A DNA stretch of 64,000 nt from Schoenoplectus triqueter (lineage: Eukaryota > Streptophyta > Magnoliopsida > Poales > Cyperaceae): NCBI GenBank assembly GCA_964058805.1, contig CAXKVV010000163.1, forward strand, positions 1-64,000, in the 5' to 3' direction. This document shows, one piece after another, positions 36,555 to 46,172 of the stretch. Both the position numbers and the translations under genes were made by a program. Within the stretch, counting starts at the first letter, position 1, and every line of letters starts with the position of its first letter. The notes under the pieces were generated by a model that was given only the letters and a program-made list of their open reading frames with translations, ran no database searches and was not told the origin of the DNA.

Positions 36555-37221
36555 TAGCTTCATCACTTATCAGTTATCCAACGTTGGTACAATACATATC
36601 ATGTCTGTACCTAACACAAGAATGATGATTTATTATATTCCCTTGAGCACTTATTTTTCTATCTAATAATCTCAATAATCAAATTATTGATAATAATAAT
36701 GATAAAATTTTAATAGTAGAAATAACAGTGTGTCATTATTAATGGTGTTTTAAAAATACATCATTAACATCGACGTTCTTTTTTAATTATTTTTAGATGC
36801 TTTTAGCCACACAAAAAAAAATGTGCCAGTGGGAGTGACCTTCTCCCACTTTCACGGGCAAATGTGAGATTGAAGTTTGCTTTTATATTGAAAAGCAAAT
36901 CAAACAAAAACATAAAAAAATGTGTCGGTGGGAGTGGCGTACTCCACAAACGCACTAGTTCGACTGACATATTTTTAAAGCTCCGTTCATAGTAACAAGT
37001 TGTAATTTTTACTATTATTTTTTTTTAAATATTATTATTATTAACAATTCGATCATTCAGATTATTATAAAAAAATCAGTGAAATTGAATGGATGGATCG
37101 TAAAGAGAGGTGCACTGTACAGTCAATATGGTCAGACATCAGAACAGTACATTGCACAGCAATACCGCATCAAGGATGGACTGCGAAAAGGAAAAAAAAA
37201 TCATTCTTCATGTGGGGCATT

Positions 37222-37327
37222 TAATACTATATAGTTTGGACTTCCAAGGGCAAACTTATTAAAAAAGTAATAGCCCAGCTGGCTATGTAGTATAATACTA
37301 TATAGTTTGGACTTCCAAGGGCAAACT
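37222..37327. repeat. 71-bp tandem duplication
   Basis: TAATACTATATAGTTTGG and the following CTTCCAAGGGCAAACTTATT occur at 37222 and again at 37293 with no mismatch over about 35 bp. This is a recent local duplication just beyond the end of unit 3. Confidence 0.85.
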
Positions 37328-37957
37328 TATTAGGGACCAGTTTAGCTGATTAGGGCCGTTGAAATTAAATCCGATATGAAGGCCCTAAATTTGTTTGATT
37401 TTGGCCCAAATTTCAGTTTTAAACATCTAGATGATGATCATCATGATGACCAAACTCCAAACATAAGTTTACTTGGCACAATTCTGTGACTTCATGAGGT
37501 CTCTGGCAATCATGAAAGTTCCATAAACTGCGTTATATAACTTAGAGCGAGCCTCGGCCCACTTTTCTACACATTCAGCCCAAACTTGTAGCTTTAAACT
37601 ACTCCAAAACCATTTTAATTATCAAAATACCACCAATAATTTACATTTTCAATTATACCCATCCATCTTCCCTCTTTCCCTCTACGTGCATAACCCAGCC
37701 TGTTATGTTCCACAAACTGACACGTCAAAATTTGAACTCTGGTTATTATGTTCTGCAAAATACAAAATGGAACTGAACAACAGATTAATGTCATTTCAAC
37801 CAACTTTTATTTTCTATGCGTAGTCTTTCACCTCCATTTTAGTCGCAACATTGGAATTATTATCCAGTAGTAAATTAGTAGCATACAATGCAAAATTAAA
37901 TTCATTTTGAATCTATAAAAATTTAAGAAAGAAGATACCAAAACAATAAGGGTTTAC
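37328..37957. other. Gene-free stretch
   Basis: Unique AT-rich sequence. If the exon at 37958-38128 belongs to a gene, this would lie in its downstream intron or 3' side on the minus strand. No further exon was recognised. Confidence 0.45.
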
Positions 37958-38128
37958 CTGGAGCTCTCTTAACTGATGACCCATCAAACCAGCGCTTAAA
38001 TAATTGGGCTTCCAACAAGGTTGGGGCAAAATTACAATATTTCTTCCCAAATCACCTTGAGGTGCGTCTAAATACTTGTTTAGAGGTGGTTGATGTGATA
38101 AATTAGCACCGTCTTCTAGTTGGCTTAA
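37958..38128 (-). pseudogene. Orphan minus-strand exon, unrecognised
   Basis: On the minus strand a 57-codon open stretch ends ...CTCCAG directly before GTAAAC, a good plant donor site. It contains PPLNKYLDAPQGDLGRNIVI, then LPQPCWKPNYLSAGLMGHQL. The high content of Pro, Gly, Leu and aromatic residues in an AT-rich neighbourhood argues for real coding origin. An in-frame TAG just upstream limits the exon. I do not recognise the protein. No partner exon was found within a few hundred bases on either side, so it is either a relic or one exon of a gene with long introns. Confidence 0.4.
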
Positions 38129-38901
38129 CTACTAGCACATTGCTAAATAGGAGCTGCAGTTAAATAAGCAGAGAAAAGGAAGGATCAAAGTGGGAAAAAA
38201 AGTGTGGATAGCTTATGTTTATTAATGAGCAGCACCATTTTAAGCTCCTTTGTTAAGTCATTTACTTGAATCATTTATTTATTCTTTAGCTAATGCTACC
38301 GTTCAGGGTAGTTTTTGACATGAACAACAACTCCATATGGGTAAAACTAAATTAGCAGCCTTTGATCTATGCATGATTCAACGTTGTAGTTTAATGTTGT
38401 GTGAGTACATAGGCTGTCTTATGCATGTAGAGGGAAAGAGGGGAGAGAAATGGATATAATTGAAAATATAAATTATTGATGGTATTTTGACAATTAAAAT
38501 GGTTTTGGAGTGGCATTAGAGTAACTATGAATTTTGAGGTGTCATTTTGATAATTTTGAAGTTTTTGAATGACATTCAGACAATTTCCCCATAAATTAAC
38601 CATCAGGTTTATAGTAATTTTAGATGTTTTGTGATAGCAATACTCTGTCTATATCGTTTGCTTGGGCAGAGAAAGCAAATGTTGACCCAACCGTATTAAT
38701 TCTTCTTTTACTTTCTCTTTTGGCGAATGGCGATCTTATGAAAGTTGTGCTTTTACCAGAGTAAACTTGTTATTTTTTATTTTTATCTTTAAATGAATTA
38801 TTTTGAAGATATATCTCAAATTCTATGAACTCTAAATATTATTTCGAAGTCTGATTATAAATATTTATTATAATGTATCTTGAATCTATGATCTTGAAGA
38901 T
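38129..38901. other. Gene-free stretch
   Basis: AT-rich unique sequence. The phrase GGTATTTTGACAATTAAAA and relatives (38470-38590) recurs a few times as a weak degenerate repeat. Nothing else was recognised. Confidence 0.45.
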
Positions 38902-39093
38902 CAGGCACGGAAACAAGAAGGGCTAGGAGGGGCCCACCCGTCTCAATCCCACGAAAGTTATATGTCGACGCTAAAATTTACGATGTATTTTTATTTCGTC
39001 TGGTATATTGGCCCTCTAATTTTTTATTTTTAATGCTCTAGTGATGTAAATCCACATCTCGGTCCCTCTATAATAAATCCTAGTTCCGCCCTG
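38902..39093. mobile_element. Short hAT-like MITE (CAGGCACGGAAAC ends)
   Basis: A 192-bp element. The left end CAGGCACGGAAACAAGAAGG and the right end, read inversely as CAGGGCGGAACTAGGATT, form the terminal repeat. Flanks TTGAAGAT (38894-38901) and TCAAAGAT (39094-39101) match at 6/8. Confidence 0.55.
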
Positions 39094-39262
39094 TCAAAGA
39101 TACTATCTCGAAGTACTATCTTAGCAGTGCACTCTGACTCTAAAGAACAGTTCGTGCAAATCTATTTGAAGAATTAAATACAATTAATTTCAAATTAAAT
39201 GCGATTAATTAGATATAAGAAGAAGAAATTTTGCTTAAAAGTTATTTTCTATTGATTTCAAG

Positions 39263-39788
39263 CAAGTTTTTAGAAAACAGAAAATTTTAACCGTTTTAAC
39301 GGTTTTGCGAGACTCCGACGTAAAGTTTTTGAGAAAAAATGAATTTAATGGGTTTTCTGTGTTTTAATCGTTTTATCTCACATTAAACCCGTTAAAACTG
39401 TTAAAATAAAAAATGCATTTAACGACTGATTTTTGTGTGTTTTAAATCTTAATAGTTTGTGACTATAAAATTTTATTTTCTTTTTATTTTTTGGATGTAA
39501 ATTAAGACCCTAATAAAAACAGAAAGCAAATATATCATGTAATAGTTTAATATAATTTAAGATTTTTAACTTTTAAATACTTAATTAATGTTTTAATTAT
39601 TATTTTTTTACTAAATTTTATAATTATTAAATACTAATGATATGATAATGTATTTTTTAATTTTTTAAATATCAATTAATAGGTAAAAAATGATTGACCG
39701 TTTCTTTAATTTAACGGCCGTATAAAACCGTTAAAACCATTAACTGATCACCTCACCGTTAAGAGTCGTTAAACATTTTTTTTAAATC
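39263..39788. mobile_element. Probable insertion flanked by 11-bp direct repeats
   Basis: TTGATTTCAAG occurs at 39252-39262 and 39789-39799. Between them both ends carry clusters of inverted AACCGTTTTAACGG and CCGTTAAAAC words around an AT-rich centre, about 526 bp in all. The family is unknown; the CCGTTAA content recalls the segments at 21820-22036 and 55766-56108. Confidence 0.45.
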
Positions 39789-39799
39789 TTGATTTCAAG

Positions 39800-41106
39800 T
39801 AAAAGTTATAAATATTTTCTCTTTTATAAATTTATAAGCACCACTGTGCGACCCTTTTTCGCGCCTTCCTCACTCGGGAAAAAAATTTAAATGAGAATTG
39901 CGGAAGAAAGACACGGAAATCTCTCTAATTGTGCATGTAAGTGTTTATGTGGCAAACAACCACCTCTATTTCTAGAGATTGGTGCTATCATTACCTATAT
40001 AAATCTATATTTATAGTCTAATTCTAGTTACATAGACAATTTAATACCGTCGTTTGATATAAAATATTCTCACACGAGTTGTCTCTGATATAGACGACTA
40101 TTTGACAAATATTGTCTTGAAAATTCATCTAGTGTTAGCATTCTCGAGTTAGCTATCTCGAATCTGAGTTTTATATGCTGCTTTTTAGATTTTGATTTTT
40201 AAGACTTCTCGAGCTCTGATTCAAAACTTGATGATTATAACTTCCAACAAATATGATAAGACTGGTATGAGAATTGTTGTGAAAAAACAATTTGCACGCC
40301 CAATTGATCGATCGGCTGCCAAGACAATCTCAATCACACCTCTTCTGATTCTGAAGCCACCGCCTTATACAATTCTATGGTCAGTGATTGAGTGCTCACC
40401 AACTCTGTAATAGGATTAGGCAATTACTTCTCAGGAAGTAGACGGTTTGAACTGCTTATGAATTGCTCCTAAGAATGAACAAATCGGGTTTGATATTTTG
40501 ACCAACATGTACCAGTACTTCTAAATTCCTAATCATTTGAATTGTTGTCCTGCACACTTGGTTTTGGTTCCTATTTACAAGTTATGGTTCTGTGTGTCAG
40601 ATATATCTCATCTGGGGTATGTAGATGTACTGTTGGTTTCTTTCTTCCTTTCCATTCTCCTCTTCTTGATTTTTTTGTTTGCCTTATGATTTGCAATATT
40701 TCAAAGAAGATAGTGGTGTGTATTAATCGCAATATCTTTGCGGGCGATTAAGAAAAGGGTGTTTTTATATAGTCCATAATTTTTTTAAATTATTACTCTT
40801 CTACGATAATAGTATGTAACAACAAATAAATTCTAACAAACTCGAAATTGACTCTCAAAATGTTTTGAAAATTTTGGATATGAATAATCTCCCTAAATTT
40901 ACGAGCACAAGTAGTAGTTAACTAGAACAATCTTTAAGAGATCATGAATTTAAGCATCTATGAACACAAAAATAAAATTTATGAGTTAGACTTTCATTTT
41001 TTTCTCAAAAAAAAAAAATTCCCCAAATTTTAATGCAATATTCCTCAGTAAAAATTTCTTCGATACCTTCTGAATATAATAGGAAACAAAAGAAGTGATG
41101 ATGAGC
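39800..41106. other. Gene-free stretch
   Basis: A 72-codon frame at 40192-40410 shows no domain. Some C-rich sequence and a T-rich tract occur at 40620-40690. No exon with convincing splice sites was found. Confidence 0.45.
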
Positions 41107-41518
41107 TAGGGGTGTCAATGGGTCAGGTTTGAGTCGGGTCATTATTTTATTATTATTTTTTGATCCGATCCAATCCGATCCGTTTAAGTTTGGTTCAAAT
41201 ATTTTTTACTCATATCCGATCTGATCAAGTCACGGGTCAACCCAACCCGACCTATATAAAATAATTAAGTATTAATTAATTATTTTTATATAACTTATGT
41301 AATTAAATATTAATTTATAATTAATCATAATTAATATATAATTAGTGTATATTTAAATTTTACTTAATATTAAATTATAAAATTACTTCAAAAATAATTA
41401 AATGAGTCAGGCCGACTCTTACCCAACCCGAGCTGTGACGGATCAAAAAATCTTGACTCATACTATAATCTATTAATTTTCAAATCATTTCAGATCGGAT
41501 GAAGTTTTGACACCCCTA
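41107..41518 (+). mobile_element. hAT-like MITE, TAGGGGTGTCAA family, copy 3 (best preserved)
   Basis: A 412-bp element with a perfect 12-bp terminal inverted repeat TAGGGGTGTCAA, flanked by TGATGAGC (41099-41106) and TAATGAGC (41519-41526), 7/8. The interior has GGGTCGGGTC, ATCCGATCCAATCCGATCCG and an AT-rich core. It is the youngest-looking of the three copies. Confidence 0.85.
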
Positions 41519-42780
41519 TAATGAGCGTTGTTTCTTCTTTTTTATTTATTTACCAACCAAAATCAAGGCACAACATAACTTGAATACGTCATGATCGACC
41601 ATTTGATATCTTTGATGCGGGTTTACTATTGAACGTGCTGGAATTGGTACAGTTTCAATTGCGACTAAATCTATTATTTGGTATGATCGACCATTTGATA
41701 TGCCATGATCGACCATTTGATATCTTTCATTTCTAATATACTTTTCTAAGAATAAATTATATATTTTGTTTGGTTCTAATATATTCTATGGATGACAAAA
41801 TAAGCTTGGAGGTAATGACTAAAAAGTATTTAATCAGTAGAACAAACTTTATATGCAAGAAAAAGTAATAATACAAAAGAAATGTGAATATTAGCATATG
41901 CTTTTACAATAAAAAGTGCGTAGAAGGAACACCTATATAGTCATATTTTAGGCCTCGATTTTTTTTGGACAAATATTAGAAAAAAAACATATGGCGATGA
42001 ATATATATATTCAATATTAGACTCATTTCATTTGTAAGACGAGCATTTTTGGAAAGACACTTCAAATCAATATATGGGTAGTAATTGTATATGTTTGAAA
42101 TATAAAAATATCAATTTTATTTACCTAAATGCGTTAAAATTTATAAAAAAAATTCAGATGACTTTTTACAAGTTGTACACTTTTTTTAGAGTGTTTCGAA
42201 TTTCGATGTGCAATTCAAGTACACAATAATTCATGTTACAGTCAAGAAAGCAAATGATTTTCGATTTCAATGTTATTTTTGCAAAATTATTGCCACAGAA
42301 AATCTCATTGACAAAAAATTACATTCACACAACATTCTTTAGATTTTCTATGATATTTTTAGGAACAACCTTCACAAATATATCACATTCCATTAATTCA
42401 AAGCAATAAAGAATCATTCAACCAAAAGTACTTGTAGGTAGTAGCATCAAGACAATTATACGAACAAATCTTCATCGTTCGATATTATTAATGCATAAAT
42501 CTCACTACAATCCAACAAAGTAAAATTATTTGTAACACGGTCCTCCGGAGCTTGCCAGCCTTTTAGTAAGGTAGAATTAAAATTAGAAAAGTCTTCTTGG
42601 TCATTTGCCTACAAATTATGCACTTTCTCTTTTTGTCAGATTGCTGTAATTTTTATTTACTTTCTTTTGATTAAAAACTGGATTAAGGCAGGCAGTCACC
42701 CAATATCTTAATAGATTATGACACTTGGAATTTAAAAAATATTATAAAAGAAATAATAAAGGAACTAAGGAAGCTATAAT
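41519..42780. other. Gene-free AT-rich stretch
   Basis: The words CATGATCGACCATTTGATAT repeat at about 41590, 41680 and 41703. Otherwise this is unique AT-rich sequence without exons. Confidence 0.5.
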
Positions 42781-42787
42781 TTAGAAA

Positions 42788-42790
42788 CTA

Positions 42791-42821
<31 letters not shown>

Positions 42822-42822
42822 T
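42788..42822. repeat. Compound microsatellite (TA)n(CA)n
   Basis: A short TA run passes into a CA run, then GGAGAGAGAAAG, just outside the foldback MITE at 42840. Confidence 0.9.
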
Positions 42823-42839
42823 GGAGAGAGAAAGTGAGG

Positions 42840-43229
42840 CTATGGTGCTTCGTGAAGCACAAAATTTTCTGTGTTTCGCGTCCGTAATTTGAAACTGAAA
42901 GTTTAAATGACCAATCCAAACCATTGAACAAGATCTTCATATTGAAATATCTTTGAAGATCAAATTATATATATATATATTTTTTAAAATGCTATTTTTT
43001 AGCCGGGCACAAAGTTTGCTGATTTAACAATTTCTGCACCTTCAAATAGTAGTGATTTTCCACTCATCTAAAAAATAACAATAAATATAAAAATAAAAAT
43101 AAAAATTGATCTCCAAAGATATTTCAATATGAAAATCATGTTCAACGGTTTGAATCGACCATTTGAATTTTTAAATTTGAGATGCGAACGCGAAACATGA
43201 AAGATTTTATGCTTCACGAAACACCATAG
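42840..43229. mobile_element. Foldback MITE, GTGCTTCGTGAAGCAC family, copy 3
   Basis: The ends read inward as CTATGGTGCTTCGTGAAGC and CTATGGTGTTTCGTGAAGC. Inner arms carry ACCATTGAACAAGATCTTCA and its inverse near 43125-43150. Flanked on the right by CTCTCTCTATATATATATAG and followed at 43262 by a truncated relative. Confidence 0.75.
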
Positions 43230-43261
43230 TCTCTCTCTATATATATATAGAGAGAGAGAGA

Positions 43262-43490
43262 GGTGTGCTAATGTGCTTTATAAAGCACATAATATTTCGT
43301 ACTTCACGTTTATATCTCATATTTTAAAATTTAAATGGACGATCTAAAATATTAAATATGATATTCATATCAAAATCTCCTTGGTGATCAAATTTTATAT
43401 TTTTTTGAATTTTTTGCTATTTATTTAATGAGATAGAAAATCGTTGATATTGAATGGTTCAGAAGATGTCAGATCAAAGAATTTTGTAAG
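43262..43490. mobile_element. Foldback MITE, GTGCTTCGTGAAGCAC family, truncated copy 4
   Basis: The left arm (GTGCTTTATAAAGCACATAA, then AATTTAAATGGACGATCTAA) and the TTTTTTGCTATTTATTTAAT centre are recognisable; the right arm is missing and replaced by a GA microsatellite (43490-43504). Confidence 0.5.
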
Positions 43491-43554
43491 AGAGAGAGAG
43501 AGAGTAAAGCTAGCGCGCTCCTAGGAGCACAGTCTCTCCGTGATCCTAAGTAAA

Positions 43555-43866
43555 AAAAAATATCAAATGATCTCCAAATTTTGATTTACCACTCTCATTA
43601 AATTATTCATATTACAATCTTATGGGTATAAAAAATTGAGGTGTTTAAAGTTTTCTAAATCACTCATTTTAATTTTTAAAAATCAACTCTAAAAATAATA
43701 ATAAAATATTCAATATTTGTATATTATTTTTAGATATTGAAAAGAGCGATTTAAAAACTCGAAACACTCTAAATTTTTGTACCCACAAGATTTCGATATA
43801 AAATTTTTAATGAGAACGATAAATTAAAATTTAGATATCATTTAATATATTTTTTGAGCTAAAATT
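43555..43866. mobile_element. Foldback MITE (TCAAATGATCTC family)
   Basis: About 310 bp almost entirely made of two arms of about 150 bp. The left side (ATCAAATGATCTCCAAATTT, ATTACAATCTTATGGGTA) is mirrored by the right side (TACCCACAAGATTTCGATAT, AAATTTAGATATCATTTAAT). The half-copy at 20717-20945 is the same family. Confidence 0.7.
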
Positions 43867-43926
43867 ACGTTAACGCTAGAAAACAATAGGAAGCATTATT
43901 TCGATATAAATCTCTATCATGTATCT

Positions 43927-44014
43927 ATATATATTAATAACTGTTTCTTTCATCTGGTACTATCTTCTATATATATATATTAATAACTGTTTCTTTCATC
44001 TGGTACTATCTTTT
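43927..44014. repeat. 46-bp tandem duplication
   Basis: ATTAATAACTGTTTCTTTCA followed by TCTGGTACTATCTT occurs at 43933 and 43979 without mismatch. Confidence 0.85.
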
Positions 44015-45142
44015 GTTTCATGCGGACGAGTCTTGTGGCTCTATTTCCAAGACAACGGCACCGGAGGACCCTGAAATTGACAATCAATGTTTTTATTTAT
44101 TATTTATTTGAAGAAATAAACAACCAATATGCCGTAGCGTATAAACATATTTCGTGAAAATATTTTTCTGGGTCCCATCATTTTATTTTGTGGTTATGTC
44201 ATATTTGATCATAGCACTGAAGCATGCAATCCATCATCCGATAAAATTAACACATCATTCCGTGATAAATAATTGGAACTTGTGTGATATATTAGTCAAA
44301 ATTTCAACACAAGTATGAAATGTGTGGAATACTCCCAAGATTGATGAGTGGAAATTAAAAATAAAAGAAAAAAAACCCCATGAGATTAATTATATCGGCC
44401 AGTCAGCCTATTTAGTCAGTGACAGAGCTAAGTGGAATATATTACCATCAATAGACCCACTGCATTTTACAAAAGTTTAAAACCTTTTTAAAACTATAAT
44501 GCTTTATAATAATATTTATGAAAGAAAATCTTTTTATCCCTCCACTCTTTTAATTAATCATGTGTTAAAAACTTGCGCCTCTTCTCTATTATTTCTCAAA
44601 TATCTCTCTCGCTCATATCATCAACTCTCTTTCATCAATCTCCTCCCTCTCATCTCTTTCGCCTCCTCCCTCAGAGCCGGGCACCTCTGCCTCGTGCACC
44701 ATCGAGCACAACCCCCTCTTCTTCGGTGTTCTCTCCTTCCTGGGCCGCCCAATCTTTCCCATGTTGTCCGCTTCTCTCACAATCTGAGTTGCCACACCTC
44801 TTATGCCTCTGGGTGTCATCATCAGATCTGAGTCGTGCCACTCCTTGGCAGAACAGAGTGATTTATATATAGACACGCTATGAGGGGGAGAAGCACGACT
44901 CAACTAGCAAAATTAGATGATTTCTCCTTGCACATTAAATTCTTCAGATCAATAGGCTGGGGATGGAACAAAGAGAACCTTCTAATCTCTTGAAGTACTA
45001 TATTGGTAGGGAAAAAAGTAGAAGTCTGGCAATTCAGAAAGGACCTACAATAATTGTATTGCCATCAAGTGTTGAAAATTGAAATAAACATAAATCATGC
45101 AATTCATGAGCTGAAAGTGCTTAGAGCATTCTGTAAAAGGAG
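44015..45142. other. Gene-free stretch with a C/T-rich pocket
   Basis: Positions 44560-44850 are unusually C/T-rich, open in two forward frames and one reverse frame. No frame shows a domain or splice structure, so the openness probably reflects composition. It could be the decayed 5' end of a gene or a captured fragment. Confidence 0.4.
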
Positions 45143-45579
45143 TGCTTTAAACACTCATTTGAAGTCGCTAAGAATACTCAGTTGATGTCGCTCTGAACAC
45201 CCTACAAAATGTTATTTGAAAACCCTCTTAAAGTCACTATGAACACCTTTTTGAAATCACTATGAACATCCAACAAGAATTTTATCTAAACACATTGCAC
45301 AGGATGCTCTTAACACTCTCTTGAATTCGCTATGAACGCCCAACAAAAGACTCTCTAAACACCTTACAAAATATACTATGAACACCCACCAAAATGTGAT
45401 ATGAACACCTACTTTAATGTGATATGAATGCTCTACATAAGATGTTATGAACACCATCTTAAAGTCGTTATGAACAACCTCTTAAAAGCACTCTTAACAC
45501 CCTAAAGAAGGTTATCTGAACATCTCGCAGAAAGTGCTTTAAACACCTAGTTAATGGCACTCTGAAGACGCTCTGCATG
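45143..45579. repeat. Degenerate minisatellite with near-invariant 23-bp period
   Basis: Eighteen consecutive units and a partial nineteenth can be laid out by eye. Seventeen are exactly 23 bp and one (45281) is 24 bp. The rough consensus is CGCTATGAACACCCTNTTAAA plus 2 bp, but many units share barely half their bases (compare 45374, 45420 and 45512). Unit starts: 45143, 45166, 45189, 45212, 45235, 45258, 45281, 45305, then every 23 bp to 45558. The period is not a multiple of three, so it does not encode repeats of one peptide. The array is followed by three ATTAATTTAACAC-like words (45580-45625). Confidence 0.85.
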
Positions 45580-46072
45580 TGATTAATTTAACACGCGATT
45601 AATTTAACACATGATTAATTCATATAAGAGCGATTGATTAATTTGAACGCATGTCTAATTTAGAATGTGAGCGAAATCTATTTTTTGTCAGGTGGACGAT
45701 CATCATCTTAAAAAAATAATTTTCCGTTATCTTCAAATAATCATTTATGTAATAAAAGATGTTTATATATATGATGTATAAGTTTTCATACAACTTATAA
45801 AAGTGAGAAATTTTTCTGAGAATTTTTATAGGAGTTCAGTTAGCACGCACCTATTTTACTACTAATTTGAACCCATAAAAAATTTCTTTACGAGTTTCTC
45901 AGTATAGACCTCAATAATATTTTAAATCAATAATCTTAATTTTAAATTTAATTATACTAATGTAAAAGTTTAAAACCCGTGTGTATATTGGTCCTATGAT
46001 AATTAATGTGTGTATGGAATCGCGTATGCGAATAAATATTTCAAACTCAGAACTGAAAGAAATATTCTATAA

Positions 46073-46172
46073 TATGCATTAGTTAGAACTAAATATTGTA
46101 TTGGATTTCATTTCTAGCCTACACCCAAATTTATTTTGGAATTAAAGATTTTATTGTTGTATGCATTAGTTA
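46073..46172 (+). mobile_element. 74-bp truncated RTE LINE tail with 13-bp target duplication
   Basis: TATGCATTAGTTA occurs at 46073-46085 and 46160-46172 with no mismatch. The enclosed 74 bp ends TTTCTAGCCTACACCCAAAT, TTATTTTGGAATTAAAGA and ATTGTTG, matching the 3' terminus of the LINE at 31807-35432 (about 35370-35425). It is an extreme 5' truncation made by target-primed reverse transcription. Confidence 0.85.

Larger units (their letters stand above)
22800..37215 (+). repeat. Triplicated block, unit 3 (expanded by insertions)
   Basis: Third direct copy, inflated to about 14.4 kb. Unit sequence can be followed at 22839-23800, 27450-27700, 28485-28735, 30318-30641, 30970-31810, 35433-35870, 36215-36640 and 37080-37200. 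The intervening DNA includes the nested MITE pair at 27703-28470, a segment at 28736-30317, the MITE at 30642-30969 and the LINE at 31807-35432. After about 37215 similarity to the other units ends. Confidence 0.75.

Noticed and set aside
44499..44903. Protein-coding gene in overlapping 96-110-codon frames
   Set aside because: Several overlapping frames on both strands are open because of C/T-rich composition; no domain, start context or splice signals support any one of them.
45143..45579. CRISPR-like regular repeats
   Set aside because: The 23-bp units are contiguous with no spacers, are strongly degenerate, and the DNA is plant nuclear.
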